DNA of 64,000 nt from assembly GCF_900157385.1 (NCBI RefSeq), contig NZ_LT717701.1, positions 598,693 through 662,692 on the forward strand, in the 5' to 3' direction. The stretch is from Mycobacterium terramassiliense. Lineage in GTDB: Bacteria; Actinomycetota; Actinomycetes; Mycobacteriales; Mycobacteriaceae. Positions 51,394-59,450 of the stretch are shown piece after piece. How positions within the stretch are numbered: the stretch's first letter is position 1; the number at the start of each line of letters is the position of its first letter. The notes beneath the pieces are model-generated. The model did not search any database. It was not told the origin of the DNA and was given only the letters and a program-made list of their open reading frames with translations. A program made the translations under genes and the position numbers.

Positions 51394-52704
51394 CTAGGGC
51401 GTCCACCACGGCCGCAGCGGCAGGCCGTCGTCGCCGCGGGCGGCGACATTGGCCGCCAGCACGTGGTGCAGCTGAAGGTTGTTCTGCTCGAAGGCCACCC
51501 GTGAGGCCGCCATGTACAGGCCCCACACCTTGGCCGTCGCCAGGCCGACCTCGTCGACCGCTTCGTCCCAGTGCTCGACGAGGTTGTGGCACCAGTCGCG
51601 CAGCGTCATCGCGTAGTGATGCCGGAAGTTCTCCGCGTGCAGCACCTCCAGGCCGGCGTCCTGGGCCTCGGTGATGATGCGGCCCGAGCCGGTGAGCTCG
51701 CCGTCGGGGAACACGTAGCGGTCGGTGAACCCGCCGGCGAACGAGGTCGACTTGTTGTCGTGGCGGGTGATGCAGTGGTTGAGCAGCAGGCCGCCGGTGC
51801 GCAGCTTGGACTTCAGGAAACCGAAGTACGCAGGGTAATTCTTGACGCCGATGTGCTCGGTCAGGCCGATGGAGGAGACGGCGTCGAAGTCCGCCTCGGC
51901 GACGTCGCGGTAATCGGAGTGACGCAGCTCGGCCAGGTCGGCAAGACCCTCGTCTTCGATGGCCCGTTGCGCCCATTTCGCCTGCTCGGCCGACAGGGTG
52001 GCGCCGATCGCGCGGACACCGTGCCGCGCCGCGTAGCGCACCATGCCACCCCAGCCGCAGCCGACGTCGAGCAGCCGGTCCCCAGGCTGCAGGCCCAGCT
52101 TGTCGAAAATCAGCCGGTACTTGTTGTCCTGGGCCTCTTCCAGCGTCGCGTCGGCGTGCGGGTAGACGGCGCAGGTGTAGGTCATCGACGGACCCAGCAC
52201 CCATTCGTAGAAGGTGTTGGAGACGTCGTAGTGGTGGTGGATGGCCTCGGCGTCCCGGGTCTTGCTGTGCATGACACCGGCCGCAACCCGCCGCCACCGC
52301 GGCGGCGCCTCCTCCGGCGGCGGGGCGACGGGCAGCAGGTGCTCGACGCCCATGGAACGGACGACGTTGGCGAGCGTCCGCGCCGACGGCCGCTTGAAGT
52401 TGACCCGGTCGGTCAGCGTCTTGAGCAACTGATACGGATCGCCGGGATGCACGCCGTATGCCCGCAGGTCACCCGACACGTAGGCGCGGGCCAGGCCGAG
52501 TTCGCCGGGGGCGGTGGCCAAATAGGTGGCCCCGCGCGGCGAGCACAGGTCCAGGCCCAGCTCCGCGTCCTCGCTGCCCGCGATGCTGCCGTCGTACGCG
52601 GTGAACTTCAGCGGGTGCCGTCCGGTCGCGGCGAAAAGCTCCAGGATCTCCGCCATGCTGAGCTTCCCGGTCGTGGTGTGGTGGGGTTCTCGGGTGGTCG
52701 TCAT
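51394..52704 (-). CDS. Cyclopropane-fatty-acid-synthase-like methyltransferase (Rv3720)
   Basis: A 436-residue SAM-dependent methyltransferase of the CFA family. The SAM site is LLDVGCGWGGMVRYAA near residue 215; YDVSNTFYEWVLGPSMTYTCAVY and SIGLTEHIG are diagnostic of CFA synthases. It adds a methylene or methyl to a double bond of membrane acyl chains. The gene overlaps the FAD oxidase by ATGA; the same partner types (FAD oxidoreductase plus methyltransferase) make 10-methyl branched fatty acids elsewhere. It matches Rv3720. Confidence 0.85.
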   Translation of the reverse strand: MTTTREPHHTTTGKLSMAEILELFAATGRHPLKFTAYDGSIAGSEDAELGLDLCSPRGATYLATAPGELGLARAYVSGDLRAYGVHPGDPYQLLKTLTDRVNFKRPSARTLANVVRSMGVEHLLPVAPPPEEAPPRWRRVAAGVMHSKTRDAEAIHHHYDVSNTFYEWVLGPSMTYTCAVYPHADATLEEAQDNKYRLIFDKLGLQPGDRLLDVGCGWGGMVRYAARHGVRAIGATLSAEQAKWAQRAIEDEGLADLAELRHSDYRDVAEADFDAVSSIGLTEHIGVKNYPAYFGFLKSKLRTGGLLLNHCITRHDNKSTSFAGGFTDRYVFPDGELTGSGRIITEAQDAGLEVLHAENFRHHYAMTLRDWCHNLVEHWDEAVDEVGLATAKVWGLYMAASRVAFEQNNLQLHHVLAANVAARGDDGLPLRPWWTP

Positions 52705-54092
52705 CGCCGTTGCACCGCCTTTGCGTACAGGTCCAGAAGACGCGAATCGGGGTCGTAGATTTTCTTGACCGTCTTGTAAGCCTCCCCGCCGTAGAGCTCG
52801 TCAAACTCCTCGCGGGTGTAGTAGGAGTCGGAATACAACGACTTGTGCCCGTCCAGCTCGCTGACCTTCGCCTCGATCGCCCGGTTGGTGACGCCTTCGG
52901 TCGAGCCGGCCGGTACTGACGACCAAAACCCGATGTTGACGTAGGTGTGGTCCGGGCGGATCGGGTACAGCGGCCAGCCGTCTTGATCGCGCAGTCGCAG
53001 CGGGCACAACCAGATCGGGGTGATCGGCACGTTGCTAGCGAACCACTCCAAAAACTCGCAGGTCCGTTCGACCGGCACCTCGACGTCCTGCACCACCCGC
53101 TCGCGCGGCGGACGGCCGTTGCGCTTCTCGATACGGTCGGCGACGCCGAAACGCTGGTCCAGGGCGACTAGCTTCCAATAGAAGCTGCTGCGCCGGTATC
53201 GGCGCGGCCACCAGCGCCGCAGCCGCGGGTTCTGGGCGCCGAAGGCGCGCGAGCACCAGAACCAGTCGGTGTCCCAGCGCCAGAAATAGTCGTGAATCGT
53301 CAGCCGGTCGTCCTTGGTGGCCTCCACGCCGGGGGAATCGTGCCGAATCGATTGGTAGTAAATGTTTTTCCCGGTGTAGTCGCTGACCGGGCCCGGGGTG
53401 GCGGTCCGACGGCCCACGCACAGGTAGCTTTCGTCGGGGCTGAAAACCACGCCGTCCAGATAGTCCACCGGGGTGCCGCCCTGGCCGCCGGTGTCGATGA
53501 TGCGTTCCATCGCCGCGATCATGTCGGGCAGCGCGCGGAATCGGATATGCCGCAGCGCCACAAACGGCGCGACGGGTTCCAGCTCGATGCGCAGCCTGGT
53601 CGAATACCCCAGGGTGCCATAGGAATTGGGAAAGGCGCGAAACAGGTCAGGGTGTCGGCTGCGCGATGCGGTCAGCAATTCACCGGCGCCGGTGAGGATG
53701 TCCATTTCCAGCACCGATTCATGCGGCAGGCCATTGCGAAACGACGCCGACTCGATGCCCAGGCCGCTGACCGCACCGCCCAGGGTGATGGTCTTCAGCT
53801 GCGGAACCACCAGTGGCGAAAGGCCATACGGCAGGGTCGCGGCCACCAGGTCCTCGTAGGTGCACATGCCGGCCACGTCGGCGGTGCGGGCGTCGGGATC
53901 GACCGACAGGACACCGGTCAGGCCGGAGGTGTCCAGGCCGCGCGCATCGCGTTTGGCGCGGGCGCGGAACAGGTTTGAGGTGGGCTTGGCTAGCCGGACG
54001 GCGGACGTCGCGGGGATGGATCGATAACTCGCCATCAACCGGTCGACGCCCGCTGCGTGAGCGGAGAGTGCAGATCCAGGGACAGGCACCAC
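52701..54092 (-). CDS. FAD-binding oxidase (Rv3719)
   Basis: A 463-residue FAD-linked oxidoreductase of the VAO/DprE1-like type. VRLAKPTSNLFR, GMCTYEDLVAATLPYGLSPLVVPQLKTITLGGAVSGLGIES is the FAD-binding region (quoted in part from residues 60-105). GTG 54092 is taken as start because it gives a length close to Rv3719 (470 residues); ATG 54035 (MASYRSIP) would remove 19 residues. No clear ribosome binding site is seen. It likely acts with the overlapping methyltransferase on acyl chains. It is divergent from the SRPBCC gene. Confidence 0.8.
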   Translation of the reverse strand: MVPVPGSALSAHAAGVDRLMASYRSIPATSAVRLAKPTSNLFRARAKRDARGLDTSGLTGVLSVDPDARTADVAGMCTYEDLVAATLPYGLSPLVVPQLKTITLGGAVSGLGIESASFRNGLPHESVLEMDILTGAGELLTASRSRHPDLFRAFPNSYGTLGYSTRLRIELEPVAPFVALRHIRFRALPDMIAAMERIIDTGGQGGTPVDYLDGVVFSPDESYLCVGRRTATPGPVSDYTGKNIYYQSIRHDSPGVEATKDDRLTIHDYFWRWDTDWFWCSRAFGAQNPRLRRWWPRRYRRSSFYWKLVALDQRFGVADRIEKRNGRPPRERVVQDVEVPVERTCEFLEWFASNVPITPIWLCPLRLRDQDGWPLYPIRPDHTYVNIGFWSSVPAGSTEGVTNRAIEAKVSELDGHKSLYSDSYYTREEFDELYGGEAYKTVKKIYDPDSRLLDLYAKAVQRR

Positions 54093-54195
54093 ATATACCC
54101 TAGTCTTCGGAGTCAGCCCGTGCACCGCGTGCGGGGGATTACCAGGCATCACAATGTCATCGAAAAAGTGTCGTCGAAAAGAGGAGTCGCGCCTG

Positions 54196-54633
54196 ATGGG
54201 CCAGGTGAGCGCAGCCAGCACGATCTTGATCAACGTCGAGCCCGGGGCAACCCTGGCCGCGGTCGCGGACTATCAGAAGATGCGCCCGAAGATCCTGTCC
54301 CCGCAGTACAGCGAGTACCAGGTGCTGCAGGGCGGGCAGGGGGCGGGCACCGTCGCCAAGTGGAAGCTGCAGGCCACCAAATCACGGGTTCGCGACGTGC
54401 AGGTGAACGTCGACGTGGCCGGCCACACCGTCATCGAGAAGGATGCGAACTCGTCCATGATCACCAACTGGACGGTGGCCCCCGCCGGGCCGGGATCGTC
54501 CGTCACGGTGAAGACCAGCTGGACCGGCGCCGGCGGCGTCAAGGGCTTCTTTGAGAAGACCTTTGCGCCCTTGGGGCTGAAGAGGATTCAGGGCGAGGTG
54601 CTGGCCAACCTGAAGAAAGAACTGGAAGGCTAG
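54196..54633 (+). CDS. SRPBCC/polyketide-cyclase-like protein (Rv3718c)
   Basis: A 145-residue START-like fold protein. MGQVSAASTILINVEPGATL opens, with a long C-terminal helix (KRIQGEVLANLKKELEG) closing a hydrophobic cavity, as in ligand-binding SRPBCC proteins. GAGGAG at 54181-54186 precedes ATG 54196. It corresponds to Rv3718c. It may carry or sense a lipid; the divergent oxidase-methyltransferase pair is the natural partner, but this is unproven. Confidence 0.8.
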   Translation: MGQVSAASTILINVEPGATLAAVADYQKMRPKILSPQYSEYQVLQGGQGAGTVAKWKLQATKSRVRDVQVNVDVAGHTVIEKDANSSMITNWTVAPAGPGSSVTVKTSWTGAGGVKGFFEKTFAPLGLKRIQGEVLANLKKELEG

Positions 54634-54647
54634 CGCGCTCAGCGCGC
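54633..54647. terminator. Hairpin between convergent genes
   Basis: GCGCGCT and AGCGCGC flank one central base, overlapping the ends of the convergent genes at 54633 and 54639. Confidence 0.35.
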
Positions 54648-55412
54648 CTGGCCCTGGGTGGCCAGGAAGCCCGCGACGCCGCGGACGAGCGCATCGGCGT
54701 ACTTCTGCCGGCCCTCGGGCGACTCCATCAACGCCGAGTCCACGGGATTCTTCATGTTGCCGCACTCCACCAGGATCGACGGATACTGCGCCAGGTTCAG
54801 ACCGGCGAGGTCCGAGCGCCCGTACAACCCGTCCTGGCCGATGTAGTTTGCGGGCGGAATGCCCGACGCCTGCATCTGGTCGCGCATGATTCGGGCGTAC
54901 TGCACCGAGGGCCCGGCCTGCGCCGGGTTGAGCGGCGGCGCCGAGTAGTTGACGTGGAACCCCCGCCCCGACGGCGGGCCGCCGTCGGCGTGGATGCTCA
55001 GGACCGCGTTGGGGTGCAATGAGTTGGCCGCGGCGGCGCGCGCGTCTACGCACGGCCCCAGCCCGGTGTCGTCGCCGCGCGACATGGCGGTCCGCACACC
55101 CAGGGCGCTCAGCTCGGCGCGCACCCGCAGCGCGGTGTCCCAGGTGAAGGTGTGCTCCATGTAGCCGCTGTTCGTCGACGTTCCGCTGGTCTGGCAGTCC
55201 TTGGTGCCGCCGCGGCCGGTGGGCACCTGGCGGCCGATGGATGCGTCGTTGGACCCGTTGTGGCCGGGGTCGATGAAAACGACCATGCCGGCGATATTGG
55301 ACGGCACCCCCCAGGCGGCCGGGACGGCCGTCGGCAGGATCGCCGCCGAGGCGGCGACCAGCACACCGACCAGCGATTTGATTCCGACACGCCTGCTCAC
55401 TCGTAGGTCCAC
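54639..55412 (-). CDS. ami1: N-acetylmuramoyl-L-alanine amidase (Rv3717-like)
   Basis: A 257-residue exported zinc amidase of the Amidase_3 family. A signal sequence ends near AAWG-VPSN. Zinc ligands are the His in FIDPGHNG, the Glu in YMEHTF and the His in SIHADGG; the catalytic Glu is in ILVECGN. No peptidoglycan-binding domain is present, as in Rv3717. It cleaves the bond between muramic acid and the stem peptide. GTG 55412 is used; GTG 55400 is an alternative. Confidence 0.9.
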   Translation of the reverse strand: MDLRVSRRVGIKSLVGVLVAASAAILPTAVPAAWGVPSNIAGMVVFIDPGHNGSNDASIGRQVPTGRGGTKDCQTSGTSTNSGYMEHTFTWDTALRVRAELSALGVRTAMSRGDDTGLGPCVDARAAAANSLHPNAVLSIHADGGPPSGRGFHVNYSAPPLNPAQAGPSVQYARIMRDQMQASGIPPANYIGQDGLYGRSDLAGLNLAQYPSILVECGNMKNPVDSALMESPEGRQKYADALVRGVAGFLATQGQAR

Positions 55413-55510
55413 GGCGCAAAGGTAACCTCGCGCGGTCTACGCTGGGTGTTTCGAATCGCCCGGCACCCACAGGCGAAACCAACTCGAGACCAAGATGCGA
55501 GGGGATTGTC

Positions 55511-55867
55511 ATGCAACCCGGAGGCGATATGTCGGCGCTGCTCGCTCAGGCGCAGCAGATGCAGCAGAAGCTACTGGAGGCCCAGCACCAGCTCGCCAAC
55601 GCCGAGATACACGGTGAAGCCGGCGGGGGCTTGGTCAAGGTCGTCGTCAAGGGGAGCGGCGAGGTGACCGGGGTCGAGATCGACCCCAAGGTCGTGGACC
55701 CCGGCGACATCGAGACTCTGCAGGACCTGATCGTCGGCGCCATGCGCGACGCGTCGGCGCAGGTCACCAAGATGGCGCAGGAGAGGCTCGGGGCGCTGGC
55801 CGGCGGCATGGGCGCCCCACCGGCTCAGTCGCCGGCGCCGCCACCGACTCAGATGCCGGGGCTCTGA
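55511..55867 (+). CDS. YbaB/EbfC-family nucleoid-associated protein
   Basis: A 118-residue protein with the coiled helix MSALLAQAQQMQQKLLEAQH, the beta sheet VKVVVKGSGEVTGVEIDP, and a Pro-rich tail. YbaB proteins dimerise and bind DNA. It stands 12 bases before recR, the near-universal bacterial pairing, and matches Rv3716c. The start ATG 55511 follows GAGGGGA. Confidence 0.92.
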   Translation: MQPGGDMSALLAQAQQMQQKLLEAQHQLANAEIHGEAGGGLVKVVVKGSGEVTGVEIDPKVVDPGDIETLQDLIVGAMRDASAQVTKMAQERLGALAGGMGAPPAQSPAPPPTQMPGL

Positions 55868-55879
55868 CGCTGCACCGAC

Positions 55880-56491
55880 ATGTTTGAGGGACCTGTCCAG
55901 GATTTGATCGACGAGCTCGGCAAGTTGCCGGGCATCGGGCCCAAGAGCGCGCAGCGCATCGCGTTTCACCTGTTGTCGGTCGAACCGCCGGAGATCGACC
56001 GACTGACGGCGGTGCTGGGGAAGGTCCGCGAGGGCGTGCGCTTCTGCGCGGTGTGCGGCAACGTGTCCGACGACGAGCGCTGCCGCATCTGCTCCGACCC
56101 TCGCCGGGACGGCTCGCAGGTCTGTGTGGTCGAGGAGCCGAAGGACATCCAGGCCGTCGAGCGCACCCGCGAATTCCGCGGCCGCTACCACGTGCTGGGC
56201 GGCGCGCTCGACCCGCTGTCCGGCGTGGGCCCCGAGCAACTGCGCATCCGCGAGCTGCTGACCCGCATCGGTGAGCGGGTCGACGACGTCGACATCACCG
56301 AGGTGATCATCGCCACCGACCCCAACACCGAGGGGGAGGCGACGGCCACCTACCTCGTCCGGATGCTGCGCGACATCCCCGGCCTGACCGTGACGCGGAT
56401 CGCGTCCGGGCTGCCGATGGGCGGTGACTTGGAGTTCGCCGACGAGCTGACCCTGGGCCGCGCGCTCACCGGCCGCCGGGCCATGGTCTGA
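55880..56491 (+). CDS. recR: Recombination mediator RecR
   Basis: A 203-residue RecR. The helix-hairpin-helix LGKLPGIGPKSAQRIAFHLL is at the N-terminus, the zinc finger has Cys in CAVCGNVSDDERCRIC, and the Toprim part holds VCVVEEPKDI and DPNTEGEATA. With RecF and RecO it loads RecA at gaps. It is cotranscribed with the YbaB gene. Confidence 0.97.
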   Translation: MFEGPVQDLIDELGKLPGIGPKSAQRIAFHLLSVEPPEIDRLTAVLGKVREGVRFCAVCGNVSDDERCRICSDPRRDGSQVCVVEEPKDIQAVERTREFRGRYHVLGGALDPLSGVGPEQLRIRELLTRIGERVDDVDITEVIIATDPNTEGEATATYLVRMLRDIPGLTVTRIASGLPMGGDLEFADELTLGRALTGRRAMV

Positions 56492-56495
56492 GCCG

Positions 56496-57158
56496 TCAGT
56501 TGGTGACGACGGCGAAGTTGTCGCTGGTCTGCCACGCCGCTTCGAAGGTGGCAACGGAAACTTGTTCGTCGCGGCCGGCCGCGCTGCCGCTGTCGTTCAG
56601 GTGCACCACGTGGGCTGAGGTGTCGACGCCGATGACGACGACGAAGTGGTTTTCCTGGCTGCGGTCGCCCGACTTGTTCCAGAGGATCCTGTCGTTGAGC
56701 CCGACGATCACCTTGCGCCCCTGATCCAGGTCGTGGGCGAGGGCGTCGAGGTTGGGGTGGACCGCGGTGGCCGGGACGCCGTAGTGCGCCAGCAGCACGG
56801 GCAGGTCGGAGTTCTTGGTGTTGGCCCCTGGCCGGTAGATGGGTCCGGGATGGCTGACGCTCGGGATGTTCCCGGCCGCGGCGGTGATCTCGTTCTCGCT
56901 GGGTTCCTGGCCGGTGACCTGGCCGACGACGTCGGCCACCGCCATCTCCCCGCAATCGCGGTCCTGCTGCTGGTAGCGCCAGTAGGGCGCCGCGGCGGCC
57001 GGATTGCCGTGCATCCCGTCATGGCCGGCGACGGGAGCGCCCGGGGCAGCGTCGGCCGTCGCGGCGAACGCAACCATCGAGCCGGTGGCCGCGCTCAAGA
57101 CGGCCGCGAGCCCGACGATGCGGGCAGCCTGGGCGACGATAGTTCTGGCATTGCTCAT
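56496..57158 (-). CDS. Secreted C39-like cysteine peptidase family protein
   Basis: A 220-residue exported protein. The signal peptide ends near ADA-APGA. The papain-like C39 layout is seen: Cys69 in DRDCGEMAV, His171 in SQENHFVVVIG and an Asp/Asn in HLNDSG. Such peptidases usually cut Gly-Gly leaders or peptides outside the cell; the substrate here is unknown. The ribosome binding site AAAAGGA is buried in a hairpin at 57165-57194. It is inserted between recR and gatD relative to the core gene order. Confidence 0.72.
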   Translation of the reverse strand: MSNARTIVAQAARIVGLAAVLSAATGSMVAFAATADAAPGAPVAGHDGMHGNPAAAAPYWRYQQQDRDCGEMAVADVVGQVTGQEPSENEITAAAGNIPSVSHPGPIYRPGANTKNSDLPVLLAHYGVPATAVHPNLDALAHDLDQGRKVIVGLNDRILWNKSGDRSQENHFVVVIGVDTSAHVVHLNDSGSAAGRDEQVSVATFEAAWQTSDNFAVVTN

Positions 57159-57164
57159 TCGAGT

Positions 57165-57194
57165 CCTTTTCTCGGTCGGTGCGTCGAGAAAAGG
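57165..57194 (-). promoter_or_regulatory. Hairpin covering the ribosome binding site of the C39-like gene
   Basis: CCTTTTCTCG and CGAGAAAAGG form a perfect 10-bp stem with a 10-base loop. Read on the minus strand the second arm holds the AAAAGG Shine-Dalgarno bases seven nucleotides before the ATG at 57158, so folding would block initiation. Confidence 0.55.
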
Positions 57195-57332
57195 CTGGGG
57201 GGCGCCGCTAGACGGATCCTTGAAGAAAACTTGGAGCCCAAGTCAGGCGGCGTCAGCCCGAGATGTAAACCCTTGCGACGGGCCTCGGCGTGTCGTCGCA
57301 GAGATTTATGTGTCGCGGACGCAGGGCGGCGC

Positions 57333-58040
57333 TCAGCGAGCCGCCAGTCGCTCGCGGCGCAGCAGGTCCACCTCGGGCAGTTGCAGTGGCGCGAGGTCGC
57401 CCACCACCTTGCCGAGCAACAGGTCGGCCAGCTCGGGGTTGCGGGCCAGGCACGGCCCGTGCATGTAGGTCGCGACCACGCTGCCCTGCACCGCGCCGTC
57501 GAAGCCGTCACCGGCCCGGTTTCCCGCGCCCTTGACCACCGCGCCCAACGGCGCCGCGGCCGGCCCCAAAACGGTGCCGCCCCGGTGGTTCTCGAAGCCG
57601 GTGAGCCGTTGCGTGAGGCCGGCCAGCAGCGGCTTGCTGACCAGCTCGCCGATGGTGCGCCTGTCTTGCGGTGTGGTCGTCAGATCCAGCAGGCTCACGC
57701 CGTCGACCCGTTCCCCGGCCGACGTCTCATACCAGTGCCCGAGCACCTGGATGGCCGCGCAGATCGCCAGCACCGGTGTGCCGCGGTCCGCGGCGCGCTG
57801 CAGGCCCGGGTAGCGAAGTAGGTGCCGGGTGGCGAGCCGCTGCGCGTAGTCCTCGGCCCCGCCCAGCGTGTACAGGTCCAGCGACTCGGGCACCGGATCG
57901 GTCAGCGTGATCTCGACGATCTCGGCCGCGATGCCCCGCAACCGCAGCCGCTGGCGCAGCACCAGGGCGTTGCCGCCGTCGCCGTACGTGCCCATCACGT
58001 CGGGCAGCACCAGCCCGATCCGCACCGTCGAGTCAGCCAT
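57333..58040 (-). CDS. gatD: Lipid II isoglutaminyl synthase, glutaminase subunit GatD
   Basis: A 235-residue class I glutamine amidotransferase domain. The nucleophile is Cys94 in VLAICAAIQVLG and the His is 194 in TYMHGP, with YTLGGAEDYAQ before. GatD supplies ammonia to MurT to amidate D-iso-glutamate of lipid II. ATG 58040 overlaps the murT end by eight bases. It corresponds to Rv3713 (earlier called cobQ2). The 174 bases downstream (57159-57332) hold the C39-like promoter region. Confidence 0.93.
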   Translation of the reverse strand: MADSTVRIGLVLPDVMGTYGDGGNALVLRQRLRLRGIAAEIVEITLTDPVPESLDLYTLGGAEDYAQRLATRHLLRYPGLQRAADRGTPVLAICAAIQVLGHWYETSAGERVDGVSLLDLTTTPQDRRTIGELVSKPLLAGLTQRLTGFENHRGGTVLGPAAAPLGAVVKGAGNRAGDGFDGAVQGSVVATYMHGPCLARNPELADLLLGKVVGDLAPLQLPEVDLLRRERLAAR

Positions 58041-59286
58041 GGCGCGCCAATGCCCGCTGCAGCTGCAGGAAGGCGGTGTAGTTGGCCACGACCTCCACCC
58101 GCCCGGGCGGGCACGACGCGATGGCGGCCACGGTGTCGTGCACCAACGTGTGCTCGACGCCCGCGTATCCCAGACGCACCGCGAGGTCGGTGCCGCGTTC
58201 CCCGGCGGCCACGACGGCGGTGTGCTCGAAGTGTTCGAATCGCACGTCCCACAGCCAGGACAGGTCCTCGCCGTCGGGCACCTGCCCGTTGACCGAGATG
58301 ACCACCCCCGCCGCGTGCTTGTCGACCATCGACAGCGCCTCCTGCCAGCCGGCCGGGTTCTTGGCCAGCAGGATCCGCGCCTCGTGGTCGCCGACGCGCA
58401 CGCTGCGGTAGCGCCCGGCAACCTCGTCGACTCGGGCAACCGCCGCCACCGCTTGCGCTGGGTCGGCGCCCAGCGCGACCGCGGCGGCCACGGCCTGGGC
58501 GGCGTTGCCCCGGTTCACCGCGCCCGGCAGCGCCAATCGCATCGGCAGGGCCAGGCCGTCGGGCCCATGCAGCGTCTCGTCGTCGAACCACCACTGCGGC
58601 CTGGGCCGCTTGAAATCGGCGCCGGTGGAATACCAGTGTTCGTTCTCGCGGACGATGACCTCGCCGCTGCGCGGGCAGCTGACCGAGTCGTTGGCCCACG
58701 CGCCGCCCGCGGCCACCCACACCACGTTGGGGCTGTCGTACGCCGCTGAGGTCATCAGCACGTCGTCGCAGTTGGCGACGATGACCGCCTTGGGGTGACG
58801 CGCCAGGCCGGCCCGCAGCGTGCGTTCGATGACGTTGATCTCCCCGACCCGGTCCAGCTGGTCGCGCGACAGGTTGAGCAGCACGATGACGCTGGGCTCG
58901 ACGGCGTCGGCGACGTGCGGCACGTGCATCTCGTCGACCTCCAGGGCGGCCAGCGCGGCCTCGCGTTCGGCGGCCAGCGCGGCGACCAGGCCGGCGTCCA
59001 TGTTGGCGCCCTCGGCGTTGGTGGCCACCGGGCCCAGCGTCGCGAGCGCGGCCGCCGTCATCCGCGTGGTCGTCGACTTGCCGTTGGTGCCGGTGACGAT
59101 GACGATGCGCCGCCCGGCCCCGAGCTGGCGCAGCACCGAGCGGTCCAGCGTCATCGCGACCAGGCCGCCGATCATGGCCCCGGCCCCGCGCCCGGTGACG
59201 CGCGACGCCCAGCGCGCACTTGCGCCCGCGGCGAGGGCCAGGCGTGCGCGGGTGGTGATCACCCGGGAGAGTTTAAGGGCGATCAC
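58033..59286 (-). CDS. murT: Lipid II isoglutaminyl synthase, MurT subunit
   Basis: A 417-residue Mur-ligase-type protein. IVTGTNGKSTTTRMTAAAL is the ATP loop near residue 65, with VDEMHVPHV and NLSRDQLDR as further motifs, and a C-terminal DUF1727 domain (YAGVEHTLVHDTVAAI). The Cys4 zinc ribbon known from Gram-positive MurT is reduced to one Cys (VSCPRSGEVIV). The start GTG 59286 lies inside the first unit of a tandem repeat at 59272-59382. It activates the D-iso-glutamate carboxylate for GatD. Confidence 0.92.
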   Translation of the reverse strand: MIALKLSRVITTRARLALAAGASARWASRVTGRGAGAMIGGLVAMTLDRSVLRQLGAGRRIVIVTGTNGKSTTTRMTAAALATLGPVATNAEGANMDAGLVAALAAEREAALAALEVDEMHVPHVADAVEPSVIVLLNLSRDQLDRVGEINVIERTLRAGLARHPKAVIVANCDDVLMTSAAYDSPNVVWVAAGGAWANDSVSCPRSGEVIVRENEHWYSTGADFKRPRPQWWFDDETLHGPDGLALPMRLALPGAVNRGNAAQAVAAAVALGADPAQAVAAVARVDEVAGRYRSVRVGDHEARILLAKNPAGWQEALSMVDKHAAGVVISVNGQVPDGEDLSWLWDVRFEHFEHTAVVAAGERGTDLAVRLGYAGVEHTLVHDTVAAIASCPPGRVEVVANYTAFLQLQRALARHG

Positions 59287-59382
59287 TAGCGCGGCGCTTT
59301 GCGCCGGGCGCAGTGGGTCGCCCCCGTTGTTTAAGGGCGATCACTAGCGCGGCGCTTTGCGCCGGGCGCAGTGGGTCGCCCC
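59272..59382. repeat. 58-bp tandem repeat, two copies, spanning murT start
   Basis: Units of 58 bp start at 59272 and 59330, each beginning TTTAAGGGCGATCACTAGCG and ending GTGGGTCGCCCC. They share the GGCGATC-n-AGCGCGGCG and GCCGGGCG-n-GGGTCGCC blocks with the elements at 18419 and 48103. The first unit supplies the first codons of murT. Confidence 0.85.
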
Positions 59383-59450
59383 GTCGATTTTGTTCACGAC
59401 ACGACTCGCAGCGAACCGGTGATGTCGGTCCGGCATGCCATCCTCGGTTC

